Of a stretch of 64,000 nucleotides of DNA, positions 61,203 to 64,000 are shown piece by piece. Position 1 is the stretch's first letter. Each line of letters starts with the position of its first letter. Where the stretch lies: NCBI RefSeq assembly GCF_015326965.1, contig NZ_CP017659.1, positions 1,674,001-1,738,000 of the forward strand, given 5' to 3'. This stretch comes from Paenibacillus sp. JZ16 (GTDB lineage: Bacteria > Bacillota > Bacilli > Paenibacillales > Paenibacillaceae). A program made the translations under genes and the position numbers. Under the pieces are notes generated by a model. That model saw only the letters and a list, made by a program, of their open reading frames with translations, was not told the origin of the DNA and ran no database searches.

Positions 61203-61841
61203 CTACAAAATCGATCGGCCATGCATCGTTGCTAACCACGCTTCGGCCATGAGCGCATGACCTGCCGGTGAAGGATGAACACCGTCAGCTGCCCAATAAC
61301 TCATCTCTATCTTGGAGCTGGCTGCAGCAAAAATGCCGTCGAGCGGAACGTACAACGTCTCAAATTCTCGCGACAATTCCCGAACGGCCTGAATCTTGGG
61401 ATCCAGATCCTCCCGCCACTCCTTCTTCGCTTCCGTAACAGGCAGCAAGAACGGCTCCATGAGAATAAAGTTTGCACCGGTTAACTCGCGGGTTTGGATA
61501 AGAAGCTCACGATACCCTTCATAGTAGGCTTCCACCGATGTTGCTTCACCCCGGTTATACTTCCTGCCGGTCTCATTAATACCGACCAGGATTGATACCC
61601 ATGTCGGATCCAGATCAATACAGTCTTCCTCCCAACGCCCCCGCAAATCGACGACCCGGTTACCGCTGATTCCGCGGTTTACAAAACGCAGCCTTTTCAA
61701 AGGCAGCTCCATGCTTAGCCGGGCAGCAGCCATCAGCGCATATCCGTTCCCCAAACTGTCCGACTCCTCGTAATTTCGACCGCAATCGGTAATACTGTCG
61801 CCCTGAAACAATACGAGTGCATTCTGTTCGATATGTACCAT
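61203..61841 (-). CDS. SGNH/GDSL-type esterase
   Basis: A 212-residue cytoplasmic esterase. Block I has FQGDSITDCGRN, block III LVGINETGR and block V DGVHPSPAGH; the catalytic serine, glycine, asparagine and histidine are all present. GGAGG lies 11 bases before the ATG at 61841; the frame is open to 61883. Family members remove acetyl groups from sugars or lipids; a single gene. Confidence 0.88.
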   Translation of the reverse strand: MVHIEQNALVLFQGDSITDCGRNYEESDSLGNGYALMAAARLSMELPLKRLRFVNRGISGNRVVDLRGRWEEDCIDLDPTWVSILVGINETGRKYNRGEATSVEAYYEGYRELLIQTRELTGANFILMEPFLLPVTEAKKEWREDLDPKIQAVRELSREFETLYVPLDGIFAAASSKIEMSYWAADGVHPSPAGHALMAEAWLATMHGRSIL

Positions 61842-61962
61842 GCTGTTCAACGCCTCCAATAATGAAAGTGTTCTCCTGCTCACCCCTTCATCATAACCGC
61901 TTTCAGGCGTTCATGAAACCCTTTAATTTCACATATCATGCCAAACTTTCTATACATTTAAG

Positions 61963-61991
61963 TTGACTATGTGGAGTGAATTCACTACAAT
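61963..61991 (+). promoter_or_regulatory. trhO promoter
   Basis: TTGACT (61963-61968) and TACAAT (61986-61991), exactly 17 bases apart, about 50 bases before the start codon. Confidence 0.6.
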
Positions 61992-62042
61992 TCTATAGGT
62001 ACACGTATGGCTGAATATATAAAAAGAACAGGTGATTAAATC

Positions 62043-62948
62043 ATGTCAGAGCAACAAAACTATCAGATCCTTCTCTATTATAAATTTGTTCAAATCCCGG
62101 ACCCTGAAGCGTTCAAAGACGAGCATCTGCAATACTGCAAAGATCTCGGACTCAAAGGACGGATTCTGATTGCCTCCGAAGGCATCAATGGCACGGTATC
62201 CGGCACGATTGAACAAACTGAACAATATATGCAGGATATGCACGCTAATCCGCTATTTGCGGACATGGTATTTAAGATTGACCCTTCCGAAGGGCACGCA
62301 TTCAAAAAGATGTTTGTCCGTCACCGCGAAGAACTCGTTACCTTCCGGGTGGAAGATGAGCTCGACCCTAACGAGATTAGCGGAAAACGCTTGTCGCCTC
62401 AGGAATTCTTTGAACATTTGCAGCGTGATGATGTCATCGTCATCGACGGGCGGAATGACTACGAATACGATATCGGCCACTTCCGCAATGCGATACGACC
62501 AGAGGTGCAATCGTTCCGTGAGTTTCCGGAGTGGATTCGCGAGAACCTGAGCGAGCACAAGGATAAAACCATCCTGACTTACTGCACAGGGGGCATTCGC
62601 TGTGAGAAGCTGACCGGCTTCATGCTTAAGGAAGGCTTCAAAGACGTTGCCCAGCTTGAGGGCGGCATTGTCACCTACGGAAAAGACCCTGAAGTCCAAG
62701 GCCGTCTGTTCGACGGGAAATGTTATGTATTTGATGAGCGTATTGCCGTGCCGATCAATCAAACGGACGAGGATGTCATCGTTGGTAAATGCCACCATTG
62801 CGGAAAGCCTGAAGATCGGTATATCAATTGCGATAACGACGCTTGTCACCTGCAGCATGTATGCTGCGAAGAGTGTGAGGAGCTTCATCATAGCTGCTGC
62901 TCTGCGGAGTGTGAAGAAATTGTGGCTGCAAGCCACAATGCTTCCTGA
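62043..62948 (+). CDS. trhO: tRNA uridine(34) hydroxylase, rhodanese-type
   Basis: A 301-residue protein. Residues 8-95 form the N-terminal acylphosphatase-like domain ([19 protein letters not shown]) and 120-220 the rhodanese domain with the catalytic Cys181 in [13 protein letters not shown]-terminal cysteine-rich tail ([33 protein letters not shown]) likely binds zinc. Family members put the 5-hydroxyl on U34 of tRNA for wobble decoding. The start follows AGGTG. Single gene with its own promoter. Confidence 0.93.
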   Translation: MSEQQNYQILLYYKFVQIPDPEAFKDEHLQYCKDLGLKGRILIASEGINGTVSGTIEQTEQYMQDMHANPLFADMVFKIDPSEGHAFKKMFVRHREELVTFRVEDELDPNEISGKRLSPQEFFEHLQRDDVIVIDGRNDYEYDIGHFRNAIRPEVQSFREFPEWIRENLSEHKDKTILTYCTGGIRCEKLTGFMLKEGFKDVAQLEGGIVTYGKDPEVQGRLFDGKCYVFDERIAVPINQTDEDVIVGKCHHCGKPEDRYINCDNDACHLQHVCCEECEELHHSCCSAECEEIVAASHNAS

Positions 62949-62980
62949 GCCAAGCCAGCCATAAATGCTATAACCAAACG

Positions 62981-63018
62981 AAAGGGCAAGGTGCGAATCA
63001 CTCGCACCTTGCCCTTTT
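62981..63018. terminator. Bidirectional terminator after trhO
   Basis: AAAGGGCAAGGTGCGA/TCGCACCTTGCCCTTT, a 16-bp stem with flanking A and T runs between convergent genes. Confidence 0.85.
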
Positions 63019-63048
63019 ACTATACGATCTCGTCTACATTCAGACGTA

Positions 63049-63315
63049 TTAAATATCATGGAAAACAGCCAGTTCAGCTTCGATAGCTGCTTTGATCTTC
63101 TCGACGCATTCTTCCGTCGTTGCCGCGAATACACGTTTACCATTCACCAGTGCATATGGCCGCAGCTTGCATAGACCGCAAAGATTCATGCAATCAGCCC
63201 GCAGGACAGCGATTTCGGGATACAATTCCTCAAGATGCTCAAGTTCCAAAGCACTCATCAAGTTGCTGTCGCATATTTCCACAACAACAATCCCCATCCC
63301 CATCTTCATCACCAC
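63049..63315 (-). CDS. DUF1450 protein (YuzB-like)
   Basis: An 88-residue protein: VVVEICDSNL near the N-terminus, LRADCMNLCGLCKLRPYALVNG with the conserved cysteines, then a charged helix. Matches the DUF1450/YuzB family of Firmicutes; function is unknown, cysteines suggest metal or redox. Several in-frame starts (GTG 63315, ATG 63312, 63306, 63300) lie close together and none stands out. Confidence 0.8.
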   Translation of the reverse strand: MVMKMGMGIVVVEICDSNLMSALELEHLEELYPEIAVLRADCMNLCGLCKLRPYALVNGKRVFAATTEECVEKIKAAIEAELAVFHDI

Positions 63316-63388
63316 TATTCAATTTGACAATACGTTCATTCATTATGAGGAAAACGTCCGGTTTTGTCAAATCGGTCTTTGTAGATGA

Positions 63389-64000
63389 TCAATGAATGAG
63401 GGATTCCGCCCCATCAATGTAGATTTCAGTGCCGGTAATATGGGAAGCATCATCGGATGCAAGAAATGCTACGAGCTGGGCAACCTGTGAAGGCTGTCCC
63501 GGTCCATCCGCCAAGGGCTGGTCTCCTTCCGGATATTCAATCGGGATCGTCACCTCGTCCAGCTCTGGCTTCGCGATGGTGCTCTCATCAATGTTGGTGG
63601 CAATCGCGCCGGGGCAAATGGCATTCACCCGGATTTTATAACGTGCAAGCTCCAGAGCCGCCATCTTCATGAAAGCCACCTGCCCGGCCTTCGTGGTGCT
63701 GTAGGCTGAGAAACCAAAGCCGGTAAATACCCGGTTACCGTTAATGGAGCTCGTAATGATGATACTTCCTCCGTGCTCCTTCAAATAGGGAATCGCGTAT
63801 TTAACCGTGGCAAACGTTCCTCTTAGATTAGTGTTGATCGTAGCATCCCATTCATCCAGCTCCATGATCTCGATCGGGGCCTTGGTCCCGTTGATCCCGG
63901 CGTTGGCAAACACGATATCAATCTTTCCCCACTTCTCGGCAGCCTGGCTAAAGCAATCTTTCAGCGATTCCGCTTTGGAAATGTCGCAGTTGCCGGTTAG
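63389..64000 (-). CDS. SDR family oxidoreductase, 5' end beyond the window
   Basis: A classical short-chain dehydrogenase. Visible are FANAGINGTKAP (NAG motif), IIITSSINGNRVF (catalytic serine), YSTTKAGQVAFMKMAA (YxxxK), ICPGAIATNIDE, and the end ITGTEIYIDGAESL. The frame continues to the right edge without a stop (LTGNCDISKAES... precedes). The N-terminal Rossmann glycine motif is outside. Substrate is unknown. Confidence 0.93.
   Translation of the reverse strand, partial: LTGNCDISKAESLKDCFSQAAEKWGKIDIVFANAGINGTKAPIEIMELDEWDATINTNLRGTFATVKYAIPYLKEHGGSIIITSSINGNRVFTGFGFSAYSTTKAGQVAFMKMAALELARYKIRVNAICPGAIATNIDESTIAKPELDEVTIPIEYPEGDQPLADGPGQPSQVAQLVAFLASDDASHITGTEIYIDGAESLIH

Noticed and set aside
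62253..63143. Minus-strand frame of 296 codons over trhO
   Set aside because: Antisense shadow of a clear trhO; it also spans the terminator.
1..64000. CRISPR arrays, insertion sequences, rRNA operons
   Set aside because: No regularly spaced repeats, transposase frames or rRNA segments were recognised on either strand.

Overview
The window reads as chromosome from a Paenibacillus-type Firmicute. Supporting signs are dense operons with purine-rich ribosome binding sites, frequent TTG and GTG starts, SLH-domain wall anchoring, YqkE, YneQ and DUF1450 proteins, Mn-dependent PpaC, and a receptor/peptide pair of the AloR/AloP kind described from Paenibacillus polymyxa. Species is not determinable by eye. 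No rRNA, phage, insertion sequence or CRISPR array was seen; there is one tRNA (His).

Layout. 1-9 kb: sugar use and uptake. A GH35 beta-galactosidase is cut by the left edge and faces an AraC regulator. A DoxX protein, an MFS exporter, a GH51 arabinofuranosidase with a cre-like site, and a polar amino acid ABC importer follow. 9-18 kb: a secreted two-repeat protein, a secreted unknown protein, PpaC, an isolated MurB-like oxidoreductase, a stand-alone SigA-like sigma factor, a lipoprotein NagZ, DegV, and a GIY-YIG / DUF2087 pair. 18-27 kb: an MFS protein, a DUF4166 / SRPBCC-DoxX pair, a NarL-type two-component system, and facing it a polyphosphate-polymerase (VTC) - DUF4956 - CotH operon. PhoP-box-like repeats lie upstream of that operon, and its CotH gene carries a single-base frameshift. 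27-34 kb: housekeeping genes (TVP38, DinB, DUF4269, two GNATs, DsbA-like, uridine-kinase-like, YqkE, tRNA-His, hydrolase, RidA).

34-46 kb: an SLH-GH18 wall hydrolase, a type I pullulanase directly downstream of a MoxR-DUF58-DUF4129 operon, a monooxygenase, YneQ, a thioredoxin-reductase-like flavoprotein, ChrA and a CynX-type MFS. 46.8-50 kb: a visibly A+T-richer block with two paralogous HTH-TPR receptors. The upstream one is followed, with a 38-nt overlap, by a 46-codon gene for a secreted pro-peptide. This is a complete RRNPP-type peptide quorum-sensing pair, with a second orphan receptor and a shared promoter/operator motif. 50-58 kb: an envelope-stress-like module of response regulator, small sensor kinase, two VanZ-family proteins, an ABC ATPase and FtsX-type permease, and a 32-residue membrane peptide. 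58-64 kb: an ABC_sub_bind-type importer, a GDSL esterase, TrhO, DUF1450 and an SDR cut by the right edge.

The items most worth following are the AloR/AloP-like pair with its shared operator, the VTC-DUF4956-CotH module with phosphate-type control, and a three-copy intergenic element of about 110 bp whose stems show compensatory changes.
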